Assembly: GCA_050250915.1 (NCBI GenBank) | Contig: JBFWNT010000006.1 | Span: 86,732-150,731 of the forward strand | Reading direction: 5' to 3' | From: Miltoncostaea sp050250915 | GTDB lineage: Bacteria > Actinomycetota > Thermoleophilia > Miltoncostaeales > Miltoncostaeaceae | Length of the DNA: 64,000 nucleotides | Shown here: one piece after another, positions 25,876 through 36,571 of the stretch | Numbering within the stretch: position 1 is the stretch's first letter | Layout of the letters: every line of letters begins with the position of its first letter | Notes under the pieces: generated by a model | Databases searched by the model: none | The model's input: only the letters and a program-made list of their open reading frames with translations | Told to the model about the DNA's origin: nothing | Program-made: the position numbers and the translations under genes

Positions 25876-26409
25876 GTGACCGCGCCCGCCCGGATCCTCG
25901 TGGTCCGGCAGCGGATGCGGAGGTGCACGGTGGAGGAGCCGAAGGCGTACGCGTGGATCGTCCCCGAGCGGGTGGCGGTCGCCGAACGGCCCGGTGGATG
26001 CGGCCGCGGGCACCGGCGGGAGGCCCGCATCGCGGAGCTGGAGTGGTGGCGGGACCACGGGGTGGCGGCCATCGTCTCGGGGATGCGGACGCGGCACTGC
26101 CTCGACGACTACGCCGCCCGCGGGTTCGAGGTCCGGTGGCATCCGCTCACGGACCCCGAGCAGGCGCGCGACGCCGTCGTGGCGCTCGCGCGCGAGGTGC
26201 GCGACCTGCTCGAGACCCACGAAGGGGCGGTCCTGGTCCACTGCGACTGCGCCAATGAGTGGCTCGCGGCGATCGACGCCGTCCTGCGGATGGAGCTCGG
26301 GCTGGCGCGCACGTCGCGCACGGCGCTGCGCCACGCGACCGCGGACGGCCTCCCTGTAGGCTCACTCGCGACGTCGATCGTGGCGCGTCCCACGTCGGCG
26401 GCGGCGTGA
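25876..26409 (+). CDS. Dual-specificity-phosphatase-like protein lacking the catalytic arginine
   Basis: A 177-residue protein with the order of a dual-specificity phosphatase: GVAAIVSGMRTRHCLDDYAARGFEV (substrate-side strand and helix), then HPLTDPEQARDAVVALAREV and the P-loop strand AVLVHCDCANEWLAAIDAVL. The canonical P-loop is HCxxGxxR; here His and Cys are kept, but the glycine and the arginine (C-x5-R) are Asn and Trp. A normal phosphatase mechanism is therefore unlikely, so this may be a pseudophosphatase or a binding protein. GTG 25876 was chosen from the coding signal; an upstream ribosome site is not evident. Confidence 0.55.
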   Translation: MTAPARILVVRQRMRRCTVEEPKAYAWIVPERVAVAERPGGCGRGHRREARIAELEWWRDHGVAAIVSGMRTRHCLDDYAARGFEVRWHPLTDPEQARDAVVALAREVRDLLETHEGAVLVHCDCANEWLAAIDAVLRMELGLARTSRTALRHATADGLPVGSLATSIVARPTSAAA

Positions 26410-26529
26410 CCGGGGTGGTCGTCGCGCGGCTCCCGCCGCGTGCACGGTGTGACCGCGTCCGGCGCTGCGCCGTCGCGCGCGTGGCAGGCGCCGCCGCTCG
26501 GCCGAGCGCCTTCCGAGGGGAACCCACCG

Positions 26530-27687
26530 ATGAGCCGACGACGACCGCGCCTCTGGCCCCGCCGCGCCGCGGCGCCGGAGGACGCAGAGGCTCCCGCGCC
26601 GCACGCGGAGCCGCGCGAGGGCCCGCCGCCACTCGTCCTCGTCGACGGCCGCATGGCGAAGCGCCGGCGCACGGGCATCGGCACGTACATCAACGAGCTG
26701 CGGGAGAGCCTCGACGCGCGCCCCGCCTCGGACCTGCGGATCGAGTGGGTCTTCGGCCCGCCCGGGTTCCCGCGCCTGGGGAAGCTGACGTCGGTCGGCA
26801 ACCTGGTGACCGACATGCTGTGGCTCCACGTGCTGCTGCCCTTCACCGCCTGGCGCCGCCGGGCGGCGGTGCTCCACGCCCCCGTCAACTGGGGGCCGTG
26901 GTTCAGCCCGTGCCCCACCGTCGTGACGATCCACGACCTGGCGTGGGAGCGCGTCCCGGACGCCTTCCCGGAGAACTTCCGCCGCTATGCGCGCAGGTTC
27001 GCCCGGCGCTCCGTGAAGCGCGCGCGACGCGTGATCGCCGTGTCCGAGTCGACCGCCCAGGATCTGCGGGAGCTGTACGCGGTCCCGCCCGAGCGCATCC
27101 GGGTGGTCCCGAACGGGGTCCATCCCGACACCCGGCCGCCGGTCGCCCGGGAGCCGATGATCCTGAGCGTCGGGATCCGGGAGCCGCGCAAGCGGATCGG
27201 CGTGCTCGTCGAGGGGCACCGCCGCTACTGGGAGAGCGCCGCGCCGAGCCCGCCGCCGTGCCGCCTCGTGGTCGTCGGCGGCCCGGGCGGGGACGAGGAC
27301 CGCGTCCAGGCGGCCGCCGGCCCCGGCTGCGAGGTGCGCGGGTTCATCCGGCGCGAGGAGCTGCTCGACCTGTACCGCCGCGCGACGCTGCTGGTGTACC
27401 CGTCGGCCTACGAGGGCTTCGGCCTCCCGGTGGTCGAGGCGATGGCGGCCGGCTGCCCCGTGCTGTGCGCGCGGAACTCGTCGCTCATCGAGATCGGCGG
27501 GCGCTCGGCGCTCTTCCTCGACGAGGTCACGCCGGAGTCGATCGCGGCTGCCCTGACCGACGCGCTCTCCGACCGGGAGGCGCTCGCAGAGCGCGGAGAG
27601 GCCGGTCGTGAGGAGGCGGCCCGCTACTCGTGGTCGGCGTCCGCCACCGCCACCAGGGACGTCTACCGGCAGGCGCTCCGCCGGTGA
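26530..27687 (+). CDS. Family 4 glycosyltransferase
   Basis: A 385-residue GT4 enzyme and first gene of the second glycan operon. After a 35-residue basic/proline-rich start come LVLVDGRMAKRRRTGIGTYI, TVVTIHDLAWERVPDAFPEN, VIAVSESTAQDLRELY, ILSVGIREPRKRIG and the donor site YPSAYEGFGLPVVEAMAAG. It is the mannosyl-type GT4 pattern. ATG 26530 is preferred because GAGGGG sits 8-11 bases upstream, unlike most neighbours, which look leaderless. It overlaps the methyltransferase gene by four bases (GTGA). The sugar transferred is unknown. Confidence 0.9.
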   Translation: MSRRRPRLWPRRAAAPEDAEAPAPHAEPREGPPPLVLVDGRMAKRRRTGIGTYINELRESLDARPASDLRIEWVFGPPGFPRLGKLTSVGNLVTDMLWLHVLLPFTAWRRRAAVLHAPVNWGPWFSPCPTVVTIHDLAWERVPDAFPENFRRYARRFARRSVKRARRVIAVSESTAQDLRELYAVPPERIRVVPNGVHPDTRPPVAREPMILSVGIREPRKRIGVLVEGHRRYWESAAPSPPPCRLVVVGGPGGDEDRVQAAAGPGCEVRGFIRREELLDLYRRATLLVYPSAYEGFGLPVVEAMAAGCPVLCARNSSLIEIGGRSALFLDEVTPESIAAALTDALSDREALAERGEAGREEAARYSWSASATATRDVYRQALRR

Positions 27688-28529
27688 GCGTCGTCCGGCC
27701 GGCCTGGGCGCGACTGGCCGGCCACAGTTACCGGGTCGGCGGTGCGTGGCTGCTCCGCGGGCTGCGCGGCGGGGGGTTCCCGTACCCCCGGGCGGGGCTC
27801 TACCGCCTCCTGGTGCCGGTCGAGCCGTGGCGCTACTACGAGCTGGGCCGGGTGGCCGCCGAGCCGTGGGACGGGCGGTGCCTCGACGTCTCGAGCCCGA
27901 AGCTGCTGGCCAGCGCGCTCCAGCGTCAGGGGCGGGGAAGGTGGACGGCCATCGACCTGCTGCCGGAGGAGATCGCCACCTGGCGGACCCTCGACCCGGA
28001 GCTCGACCTCCGGGTCGCGGACGCGCGGGCGCTGCCGTTCGAGGACGACACGTTCGACGCGATCGCGTGCGTCTCGGTCATCGAGCACGTCGCGGGCGAC
28101 GGGGACGCCGTGGCGATGGCCGAGATGTGGCGGGTGCTGCGGCCGGGCGGGGTGCTGCACCTCACGACGAACGTCTCCGCCCGGGCGGGGGAGGTCCGCA
28201 CGCGGGTGCCGGTGTACGCCACGGAAGGACCCGCGGAGTCCCCGGACGGGGCGGGGGCGTTCTTCGAGCGCCGCTACTCGGCCGCCACCCTGCGCGCGCG
28301 GCTGCTCGCGCTGCCGTGGGGGGAGGAGGCGCGCGAGTACGTCCGGGAACGCCGACCCGTGCACGAGCGGTTCTTCGCGGCGCGGCCCTGGTCGTTCCTG
28401 ACCGGGGGGCTGCTCCCGCTCGTCTGCGCGCGCAACTTCGTCTCCGTCGCGGATCCCGCCGAGCTGCCGGATGGGGCCTTCGGTGTTGTCTATCTGCGTC
28501 TGCGGAAGCCCGGATCGGCGCTCGCGTAG
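27684..28529 (+). CDS. Class I SAM-dependent methyltransferase
   Basis: A 281-residue protein. The SAM-binding part reads CLDVSSPKLLASALQRQG (a glycine-poor motif I), AIDLLPEE (acidic end of strand 2) and ADARALPFEDDTFDAIACVSVIEH (motif IV/V), then the LRPGGVLHLTT strand of Methyltransf_11/25-type enzymes. GTG 27684 overlaps the GT4 stop (GTGA), so it is the second gene of the glycan operon and probably methylates a sugar or lipid carrier. The usual GxGxG of motif I is replaced by VSSPK, a variation also seen in some sugar methyltransferases. Substrate unknown. Confidence 0.8.
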   Translation: MSVVRPAWARLAGHSYRVGGAWLLRGLRGGGFPYPRAGLYRLLVPVEPWRYYELGRVAAEPWDGRCLDVSSPKLLASALQRQGRGRWTAIDLLPEEIATWRTLDPELDLRVADARALPFEDDTFDAIACVSVIEHVAGDGDAVAMAEMWRVLRPGGVLHLTTNVSARAGEVRTRVPVYATEGPAESPDGAGAFFERRYSAATLRARLLALPWGEEAREYVRERRPVHERFFAARPWSFLTGGLLPLVCARNFVSVADPAELPDGAFGVVYLRLRKPGSALA

Positions 28530-28573
28530 GGCCCCCGCGGCCGCGGAGGTACGCGCGGAGGGCGCGTCAGCAG

Positions 28574-28579
28574 TACGAT
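28574..28579 (+). promoter_or_regulatory. -10 element (TACGAT) for the phosphoglycosyltransferase gene
   Basis: TACGAT is followed by six bases and then GTG 28586, with no Shine-Dalgarno sequence, which implies an internal leaderless promoter in the second glycan locus. Confidence 0.55.
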
Positions 28580-28585
28580 CGCGGC

Positions 28586-30106
28586 GTGACGACGCGCCCC
28601 ACGCGCCCCGAGTCCGACCCGCTGCGCGTCGGAAAGAGCGACGGTCGCGGGACGGTCCGGCGCGATGCGCGGTTCCTGCCGCTCCTCTCCGGGCCCGCCG
28701 GCACGGCTCTCGTGCGCCGGTGCCTGTCGGTCGCGATCCTCGTCACCATCGACCTGACGGCCTGCTTCGCCGGGATCTACGCGGCCCTGGCGCTGAAGCT
28801 GCTGATCCAGGGCGACGCGGTCGACTCCGGGGCGATCTGGGCGGTGGAGCAGAAGGCGCTGCCGCTCGCGGCCACCACGATGATCCTCGTGTTCGCCAAG
28901 AACCGGCTGTACGCGCCGCGGGACCAGCGCGGGCGGGCGGCGCGGCTGCTGTCGTCGGTCACGCTCACCACCGTCGTGGTGCTGGTGGTCACGCTCGTCG
29001 CCGGGTGGCGATTCGACACCTACTACATCTTCTATGCGTCCTGGTTCCTGGTCGGGACGCTCGTGATCGCGCTGCGGGCGAGCTACGACAGCGTCACGGC
29101 GCTGGTGCTCGACGCGATCTCGTTCGAGCGGCGGGCGCTGCTGGTGGGGTCGCCGGCGCTGGTCGCGTCGATCGCGGAGAGCCTGGAGCGGTCGGAGAGC
29201 CGGCAGGGCGTCGCGTACCGGGTGGTCGGCCGGCAGCAGCTCACGGCGGGGCTCGGCGACGACACCGCCGGGGCCGGCCAGGGCGAGCTGCGGCGGGCGC
29301 TGGATCCGGCGGCGATCGACGAGGTGATCCTCACCGGGTGGGCGGGCGACGACGCGCCGGTGCTGGAGTTGCTGGAGGTGTGCCGCCGCCGCGCGATCCC
29401 GGTGCGGCTGGCGCCGACGACGGCGGAGCTGCTGTCGCACTCCGTGCAGGCGGTCCCCGCGCCGGGGCTGCCGCTGTTCGACCTGCGGCCGCCGGTGCTC
29501 GGCGGGGCGGCGTTCATGCTCAAGCGGGCGTTCGACCTGGTGGCGGGGTCGATCATCGGGCTCATCGCGGCGCCCGTGCTGGCCGTCGCGGCGATCGCGA
29601 TCACGCTGGACGACCGGGGCCCCGTGATCCACCGCAGCCGCCGCATCGGGGTGGAGGAGCAGGAGTTCACCTGCCTCAAGCTCCGCACCATGCGGGTGGA
29701 CGCCGAACAGCTCCAGGAGCAGTTCGAGGCGGCCAACGAGGCGGACGGGCCGATCTTCAAGATCAAGGACGACCCGCGCGTGACCAGGGTGGGCGCGGTG
29801 CTGCGGCGGTTCTCGATCGACGAGCTCCCGCAGATCTGGAACGTCCTGCGCGGGGAGATGTCGCTCGTCGGGCCGCGGCCGCTGCCGCTGCGCGACTACG
29901 AGTTGCTCGACGACCTCCACAAGAAGCGCTACCTGGTGCTCCCCGGCATGACCGGGCTGTGGCAGGTGTCCGGGCGAAGCGACTTGTCGTTCGACGAGCT
30001 GGTGCGCCTCGACTTCTTCTACATCGAGACGTGGTCCGTCTGGCTCGACCTCACGATCCTGGCGCGCACGATCCCCGTGGTGCTCGGGCGGCGGGGGGCC
30101 TACTGA
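28586..30106 (+). CDS. Polyprenyl-phosphate sugar-1-phosphate transferase (WcaJ/WbaP-like)
   Basis: A 506-residue enzyme that starts lipid-linked glycan assembly by moving a sugar-1-phosphate from a nucleotide donor to undecaprenyl phosphate. The N-terminal half has four membrane segments and a CoA-binding-like domain (ALLVGSPALVASI). The C-terminal half is the polyPGT catalytic domain: KRAFDLVAGSIIGLIAAPVLA, IHRSRRIGVEEQEFTCLKLRTM, DDPRVTRVGAVLRRFSIDELPQ and LVGPRPLPL with the conserved D/E and P-R-P. GTG 28586 follows TACGAT by six bases. It supplies the first sugar for the flanking glycosyltransferases. Confidence 0.93.
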   Translation: MTTRPTRPESDPLRVGKSDGRGTVRRDARFLPLLSGPAGTALVRRCLSVAILVTIDLTACFAGIYAALALKLLIQGDAVDSGAIWAVEQKALPLAATTMILVFAKNRLYAPRDQRGRAARLLSSVTLTTVVVLVVTLVAGWRFDTYYIFYASWFLVGTLVIALRASYDSVTALVLDAISFERRALLVGSPALVASIAESLERSESRQGVAYRVVGRQQLTAGLGDDTAGAGQGELRRALDPAAIDEVILTGWAGDDAPVLELLEVCRRRAIPVRLAPTTAELLSHSVQAVPAPGLPLFDLRPPVLGGAAFMLKRAFDLVAGSIIGLIAAPVLAVAAIAITLDDRGPVIHRSRRIGVEEQEFTCLKLRTMRVDAEQLQEQFEAANEADGPIFKIKDDPRVTRVGAVLRRFSIDELPQIWNVLRGEMSLVGPRPLPLRDYELLDDLHKKRYLVLPGMTGLWQVSGRSDLSFDELVRLDFFYIETWSVWLDLTILARTIPVVLGRRGAY

Positions 30107-30408
30107 GCGGGGAGGACGAGGCGCCCGGCGCCACCGACCCGGACGAGCTCCTGCGCGCGCTCCGCCAGGGGGCGGGGGAGCCGCCGCTGCCGCCGCTCAC
30201 GCTCGCGGAGCCGGCCAGGTCGGCGCGGCGGGGGCCCGCCGGGAGGGCGGTGTCCGGCCTCCGAGGACTGGTGCTCCGGCTCATCGCGCCGTCGCTGGGT
30301 GAGCTGATCGGGCAGCTCGAGCGCGACCGGCACCGCACCCACGCCGAGATCGCCCGCCTCGAGGCGCGGGTGGCCGAGCTGGAGCGCCGCGCGCCGACGA
30401 CGGACTGA
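30103..30408 (+). CDS. Small coiled-coil protein of glycan operon (start uncertain, possibly CTG)
   Basis: A 101-residue acidic-to-basic protein with a DPDELLRALRQ start, a proline-rich middle, a short hydrophobic helix (GLRGLVLRLIAPSLGELIG) and a terminal coiled coil (IARLEARVAELERR). It resembles the N-terminal half of the protein at 3528-4376 (DVDELMRGIRERV, then helix plus coil). No ATG or GTG lies in the first 48 codons. CTG at 30103 would make a CTGA overlap with the upstream stop, the same 4-base pattern as at many other junctions; otherwise GTG 30249 gives only 53 residues. Function unknown; perhaps a glycan-assembly scaffold. Confidence 0.5.
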   Translation: MSGEDEAPGATDPDELLRALRQGAGEPPLPPLTLAEPARSARRGPAGRAVSGLRGLVLRLIAPSLGELIGQLERDRHRTHAEIARLEARVAELERRAPTTD

Positions 30409-31580
30409 TGCGGGTCGCGTTCGTCGTCCAGCGCTACGGCGAGGAGGTCGCCGGGGGCGCCGAGGCCCTCTGCCGCAGCACCGCACGGGCGCTCGCGGCC
30501 GCCGGAGACGCGGTCGAGGTGTTCACCACGACCGCCCGCGACTACCTCACCTGGGCCCCGTACTACCCGGAGGGCACCACCGAGGAGGACGGCGTGACCG
30601 TCCACCGCCACGCCGCCGAGCCGCCCGACCCGGCGCGCTCCGACCGGTTGGGCAAGGCCCTGACCCTGGCACCCGGCGACGACGACGCCGAGCGGGCGTG
30701 GGCGCGCGCACAGGGCCCGGTCGCAACCGGCCTGGTCCGGGCGCTCGCCGGCGCGGTGGGGCCCGCGGGCCGGGTGGAGGCCGTGGCGGCGTGGACGTAC
30801 CTCTACGCCACCTCCCAGCTCGCGATGCCGCTCGCGCCCGCCCGGACGGTGCTCGTGCCCCTCGCGCATGACGAGCCGATGCTGCGGTTCGGCCTCAGCC
30901 GCGGGCTGGTCCGCACCGCCGGCGGACTCGCGTACATGACGCCGGAGGAGCGGCGGCTGGTGGAGGACCTCCACGGTCCGCTCACCCAGCCGGCGGCGGT
31001 CGTGGGGGCGGGGGTCGCGCCGGCGGGGGGCGGGGACGCCGCGCGGGCGCGGGCGCGGTTCGACCTGCCGCGGCGGTTCGCGCTCTACCTGGGCCGCATC
31101 GACCCGGCGAAGGGGGTGGGGTCGCTCATTCGGGCCCACGACGGGTACCGGCGGGCCGGCGGGTCGTACGGACTGGTGCTCGCCGGGCGGCCGACGGTGG
31201 ACATGGGGCTGCCGGGCTGGGTGCGCGCCACCGGGTTCGTGGACGCGCAGACGCGCGCGGACCTGCTGGCGGCGGCGGAGCTGGTGGTGCTGCCGTCGCC
31301 CCACGAGAGCCTGTCCCTGGTGGCGCTGGAGGCCTGGTCGGCGGGGCGGGCCACGCTGGCGACGGCGCGCTCGGAGGTGCTGGCCGGGCAGACGGCGCGC
31401 TCCAGCGGCGGGCTGCTGTACGTCGACGACCTCAGCTACTCCCGGCAGATGTCGCGCCTCGCGGCGGACCCGTCGCTGCGCGAGATGCTCGGCACCCGCG
31501 GCGGGAGGTTCGCCGGGGAGTGGACGTGGGACGCGTGCGTGCGCCGCTGGCGCGCGCTGCTCGCCCAGGTCAGGGGCTGA
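30408..31580 (+). CDS. Family 4 glycosyltransferase (paralogue of the enzyme at 2351)
   Basis: A 390-residue GT4 enzyme: FVVQRYGEEVAGGAEALCR at the N-terminus, VLVPLAHDEPMLRFGLSRGL, FALYLGRIDPAKGVGSLIRA, ATGFVDAQTRADLLAAAELV and the donor segment LPSPHESLSLVALEAWSAG. ATG 30408 overlaps the previous stop as TGATG, so it is coupled to the small coiled-coil gene. It ends the second glycan operon. The first 45 residues are close to those of the GT4 at 2351-3541, and both operons also carry the coiled-coil module, so the two loci look like duplicated glycan machinery. Sugar unknown. Confidence 0.87.
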   Translation: MRVAFVVQRYGEEVAGGAEALCRSTARALAAAGDAVEVFTTTARDYLTWAPYYPEGTTEEDGVTVHRHAAEPPDPARSDRLGKALTLAPGDDDAERAWARAQGPVATGLVRALAGAVGPAGRVEAVAAWTYLYATSQLAMPLAPARTVLVPLAHDEPMLRFGLSRGLVRTAGGLAYMTPEERRLVEDLHGPLTQPAAVVGAGVAPAGGGDAARARARFDLPRRFALYLGRIDPAKGVGSLIRAHDGYRRAGGSYGLVLAGRPTVDMGLPGWVRATGFVDAQTRADLLAAAELVVLPSPHESLSLVALEAWSAGRATLATARSEVLAGQTARSSGGLLYVDDLSYSRQMSRLAADPSLREMLGTRGGRFAGEWTWDACVRRWRALLAQVRG

Positions 31581-32466
31581 CCAGACCCGTCTCGCGCTGC
31601 CAGACGCGGAGCGTCGCCCACGCCAGCACGAGCCCCCGGTAGCCCCCCGCCGGCTCGATGCGGCGCAGCACCTCGCGCGGCTTGGGCCGGGCGCCGCCGA
31701 ACCAGCGGTCCGCGGCGACCCGGATGGTGGCCGAGTCGATGGACGGCCGGTCGTAGTGGCCCATGAGCAGGATCACGAACCCCGCGGTGGCCGGGCCGAT
31801 TCCCGACAGGGCCACCAGGCCGGCGTGCACGCGGTCGCCGTCGCCGGCGGCCGAGTCGGCCTCGATGTCGGCGAGGGTGCCGTCGATCGCCGCCCGCGCC
31901 GCCGCCAGGATCGCCGGCGCCCGGTAGCCCACCCGGACGACGGCGCGCATGTGGTCCTCGCCCGCCCGCAGCAGGTCGGCGGGGCCGGGGAAGCAGTCCG
32001 GCGGCCCCAGCTCCGCGAGGCGGTTGATCGAGGCGACCGCCTGCCGCCACGTCGTGTTGGTGCCGCAGATGCCCTTCACCACGTCCTCGAACAGGGAGGC
32101 GCCCGCCAGCACCCGCCCGCCGCCGTAGGCAGCCAGGTCGTCGGCCAGGTCCGGATCGACGGCACGGGCCGCGGCGTCGAAGCCCGTCAGGTCGGCGTCG
32201 AGCTGGAGCACCCGGCGCACCCGGACGCCCGCGGCCTCCCGCTCGCCCGCCCCCAGGTCGCGGGCGGCACGGACGGCCACCCCGCCGTCGTCCGCCGACA
32301 TGCGTAGATCGACCGGCCCGCCCTCCAGCCGTTCGGTGCGGCTCAGGGTCCCCGCCTCCGGGTCCCACGCGAACGGCGCGGTCTGGAACCACCCGTGGCT
32401 CACGGCGACGGCGGGCAGCCGGAACGCCCCGCGGGCGGGCAGCACGAGCAGGGAGGCACCGCTCAC
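31570..32466 (-). CDS. HhH-GPD DNA glycosylase (AlkA-like)
   Basis: A 298-residue base-excision enzyme. After an N-terminal beta domain (about 1-110) comes an HhH-GPD fold: LVALSGIGPATAGFVILLM is the helix-hairpin-helix with L-x-G-I-G-x-x-T/A, followed by SIDSATIRVAADRWF, whose aspartate corresponds to the catalytic Asp of AlkA/MutY. There is no C-terminal iron-sulfur cysteine set. It would remove alkylated purines. GTG 32466 is preceded by GGGGAGGG about seven bases away, a strong ribosome site. It ends 11 bases into the convergent GT4 gene. Confidence 0.83.
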   Translation of the reverse strand: MSGASLLVLPARGAFRLPAVAVSHGWFQTAPFAWDPEAGTLSRTERLEGGPVDLRMSADDGGVAVRAARDLGAGEREAAGVRVRRVLQLDADLTGFDAAARAVDPDLADDLAAYGGGRVLAGASLFEDVVKGICGTNTTWRQAVASINRLAELGPPDCFPGPADLLRAGEDHMRAVVRVGYRAPAILAAARAAIDGTLADIEADSAAGDGDRVHAGLVALSGIGPATAGFVILLMGHYDRPSIDSATIRVAADRWFGGARPKPREVLRRIEPAGGYRGLVLAWATLRVWQRETGLVSP

Positions 32467-32489
32467 CCGCTCACCCTCCCCGAACGGCG

Positions 32490-32523
32490 GCGGCCCCGTC
32501 CACCCTGAGGTGGACGGGGCCGC
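32490..32523 (-). terminator. Rho-independent-like terminator hairpin after glnN
   Basis: Perfect 15-base stem (CGGCCCCGTCCACC paired with GGTGGACGGGGCCG, plus one more G-C) with a 4-base CTGA loop, lying 25 bases past the glutamine synthetase stop. No U-tract follows, which is usual in very GC-rich actinobacteria. Confidence 0.65.
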
Positions 32524-32547
32524 GGGGCCGCCCGGATGGGGTTGCGC

Positions 32548-34707
<2,160 letters not shown>

Positions 34708-34868
34708 GGCGCGGAAGGTCCCCCTTGTCTGGCTCAGGCAGCGCCGGATGATACGACGCTTCCGCACATGGGCGCTTTGTGACGCCGGGCCAAACGGCGG
34801 TCCGGATGTTTCGCCCGGTGGACAAACAGCGGGCCGCGGCGGGCCGGCCGCTTGAAAGACGTCCCCGG

Positions 34869-34887
34869 GCGCCCCATTGTGGGGCGC
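34869..34887. promoter_or_regulatory. 19-bp perfect palindrome (8-3-8) abutting the PucR-type gene start
   Basis: GCGCCCCATTGTGGGGCGC has 8-base arms and a 3-base centre, ending one base before GTG 34889. It could be an operator for autoregulation or an mRNA hairpin hiding the start. It lies in the 181-base gap between divergent glnN and the regulator. Confidence 0.5.
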
Positions 34888-34888
34888 G

Positions 34889-36526
34889 GTGACGACGAAG
34901 GCGCGAACCGCGGCCGCCCCCTCCGGTCGGGCGCTCATCTCGGAGTTGGCGCGCATCCCCGCGATGGAGGGCGTGCGCCTCATGCCCAACGGCGCGCCGA
35001 TGGACCGCCCGGTCTCGGCGGTGGTGATCGCCGACGCCGACGGCCCCGAGGAGACCGACGTCCTGCTGGTGTGCCCCGGCGCGCCGCCCGACCCCCTGCC
35101 CGCGGGCTGCGTGGCGGTGGTGTGCCGGGCGGCGCCGCAGGGCGACCTGGGCGTCCCCACCATGGTCCTGCGCGCCGGCGCGCCGTGGGGCCCGGTCATC
35201 GCCGGCCTGGTCGCCGCCGTGGCCGGCGGCGCCGCGGGCGCCCGCGGCGCCGCCGCCCGCGCCGCCCTGCGCCGCCCCCTGGTGGCGGGCGAGGGCATGG
35301 CCGGGCTGGCCGAGGTGGCGGGGCGGCTGCTGGACGCGCCCATCGCCCTGCTGGACGAGTACCTCGACATCCGCGCGTGCGACGGCCTGTCGGGCGACCA
35401 GGAGACGTTCCTCGACGCGGCCATCGGCCGGGCGCGCGGCCATGGCCCCGCCTCGATCGTGGGCCCCTTCACCGAGGAGGAGATGCCGGGGATGACCCGC
35501 ACCCTCGTCACCGGCGAGGCCGGCGTGATCGGCGTGCTGGTGGCCTGGATCCCCGAGCCGCTGGCGCCCGCCCAGGAGGCGGTGCTGGGCGAGCTGGCCG
35601 AGGCGGTGGGGCTGGAGCGGGCCCGCGAGGAGGTGCGCACCGAGACCGAGTCGCGGCTGCGGGGAGACCTGATCGAGGAGCTCATGGCCGGCGAGGTGGT
35701 CAGCCGCGAGTCGCTCGTGCGGCGCGCCCGCCACCTCGGCGCCGACCTCTCCGGCGGCGGCGTCGCCCTGATCGGCAAGCTCCAGGACCCGCACACCGAG
35801 GGCCGCATCATCACCGACCCGCGGCTCGTGCGGCGCTTCCTCCAGCAGGCCCGCGCCGCGATGGACATCCACTGGCCGCGGGCGCTGGTCGACTGGAACG
35901 AGGGGCGCCTGCTGGCGCTGCTGCCGCCCCCCGCCGGCCCGTCGGAGCCGGAGCGGGAGGAGATCGAGGCCCAGGCGCTGGTGCTGGGCCGGCGCCTGCT
36001 GGGCGCCACCCGCGAGACCGTCCCCGGCCTGGCGCTGACCCTGGCCCTGTCGCGCTACACGCCCGAGCCCGAGCGCCTGGGCGTCGCGCTCGACGAGGCG
36101 CGCCTCGCGCTGTCGATCGGCGAGCGGCTCGGACGGGTGGGCGAGGTGGTGACGTTCGAGGAGACCGGCACCTACAAGCTGCTGTTCCAGATCTTCGCGG
36201 ACCGCCCGGAGGAGCTCACCTCCTTCTACGAGCAGACCATCGCGCCGCTGGTGCGCTACGACGAGCAGTACCAGACGGAGCTGGTGGGCACGCTCTCCAC
36301 GTACCTCGGGCACGACTGCAACCTGGCCGCCACGGCCAGCACGCTCTACACCCACCGCCACACGGTGCGCTACCGGCTCGATCGCATCGCGGAGCTGTCG
36401 GGCCTCGACATCGCGAAGACCGACGACCGCGAGAAGCTGTCGCTGGGGCTCAAGGCGATGCGCCTGCTGGGCCGCCGCGTGGCGACGCCCGCCGAGCGCA
36501 CGGGACGGCGCCGGGCCGCGAGCTGA
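34889..36526 (+). CDS. PucR/CdaR family transcriptional regulator
   Basis: A 545-residue regulator. The N-terminal and central parts contain a PucR-like sensor and a GGDEF-like middle (SESRLRGDLIEELMAGEVVSRESLVRRARHLGADL). The C-terminal HTH_30 domain, about residues 470-510, reads STYLGHDCNLAATASTLYTHRHTVRYRLDRI, the pattern typical of PucR/CdaR proteins. Starts: a TTG at 34877 lies inside the palindrome; GTG 34889 just after it is preferred, although no separate ribosome site is visible. Divergent orientation beside glnN suggests it controls nitrogen assimilation and itself. The effector is not known. Confidence 0.85.
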   Translation: MTTKARTAAAPSGRALISELARIPAMEGVRLMPNGAPMDRPVSAVVIADADGPEETDVLLVCPGAPPDPLPAGCVAVVCRAAPQGDLGVPTMVLRAGAPWGPVIAGLVAAVAGGAAGARGAAARAALRRPLVAGEGMAGLAEVAGRLLDAPIALLDEYLDIRACDGLSGDQETFLDAAIGRARGHGPASIVGPFTEEEMPGMTRTLVTGEAGVIGVLVAWIPEPLAPAQEAVLGELAEAVGLERAREEVRTETESRLRGDLIEELMAGEVVSRESLVRRARHLGADLSGGGVALIGKLQDPHTEGRIITDPRLVRRFLQQARAAMDIHWPRALVDWNEGRLLALLPPPAGPSEPEREEIEAQALVLGRRLLGATRETVPGLALTLALSRYTPEPERLGVALDEARLALSIGERLGRVGEVVTFEETGTYKLLFQIFADRPEELTSFYEQTIAPLVRYDEQYQTELVGTLSTYLGHDCNLAATASTLYTHRHTVRYRLDRIAELSGLDIAKTDDREKLSLGLKAMRLLGRRVATPAERTGRRRAAS

Positions 36527-36558
36527 TCCCGCGTGTGAGGGGGCTCATCCCCCTTCGC

Positions 36559-36564
36559 TAGCCT
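36559..36564 (+). promoter_or_regulatory. -10 element (TAGCCT) for the zinc-finger protein gene
   Basis: TAGCCT is followed by seven bases (CGGCGGA) and then ATG 36572, with no ribosome site, so the message is probably leaderless. Confidence 0.5.
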
Positions 36565-36571
36565 CGGCGGA

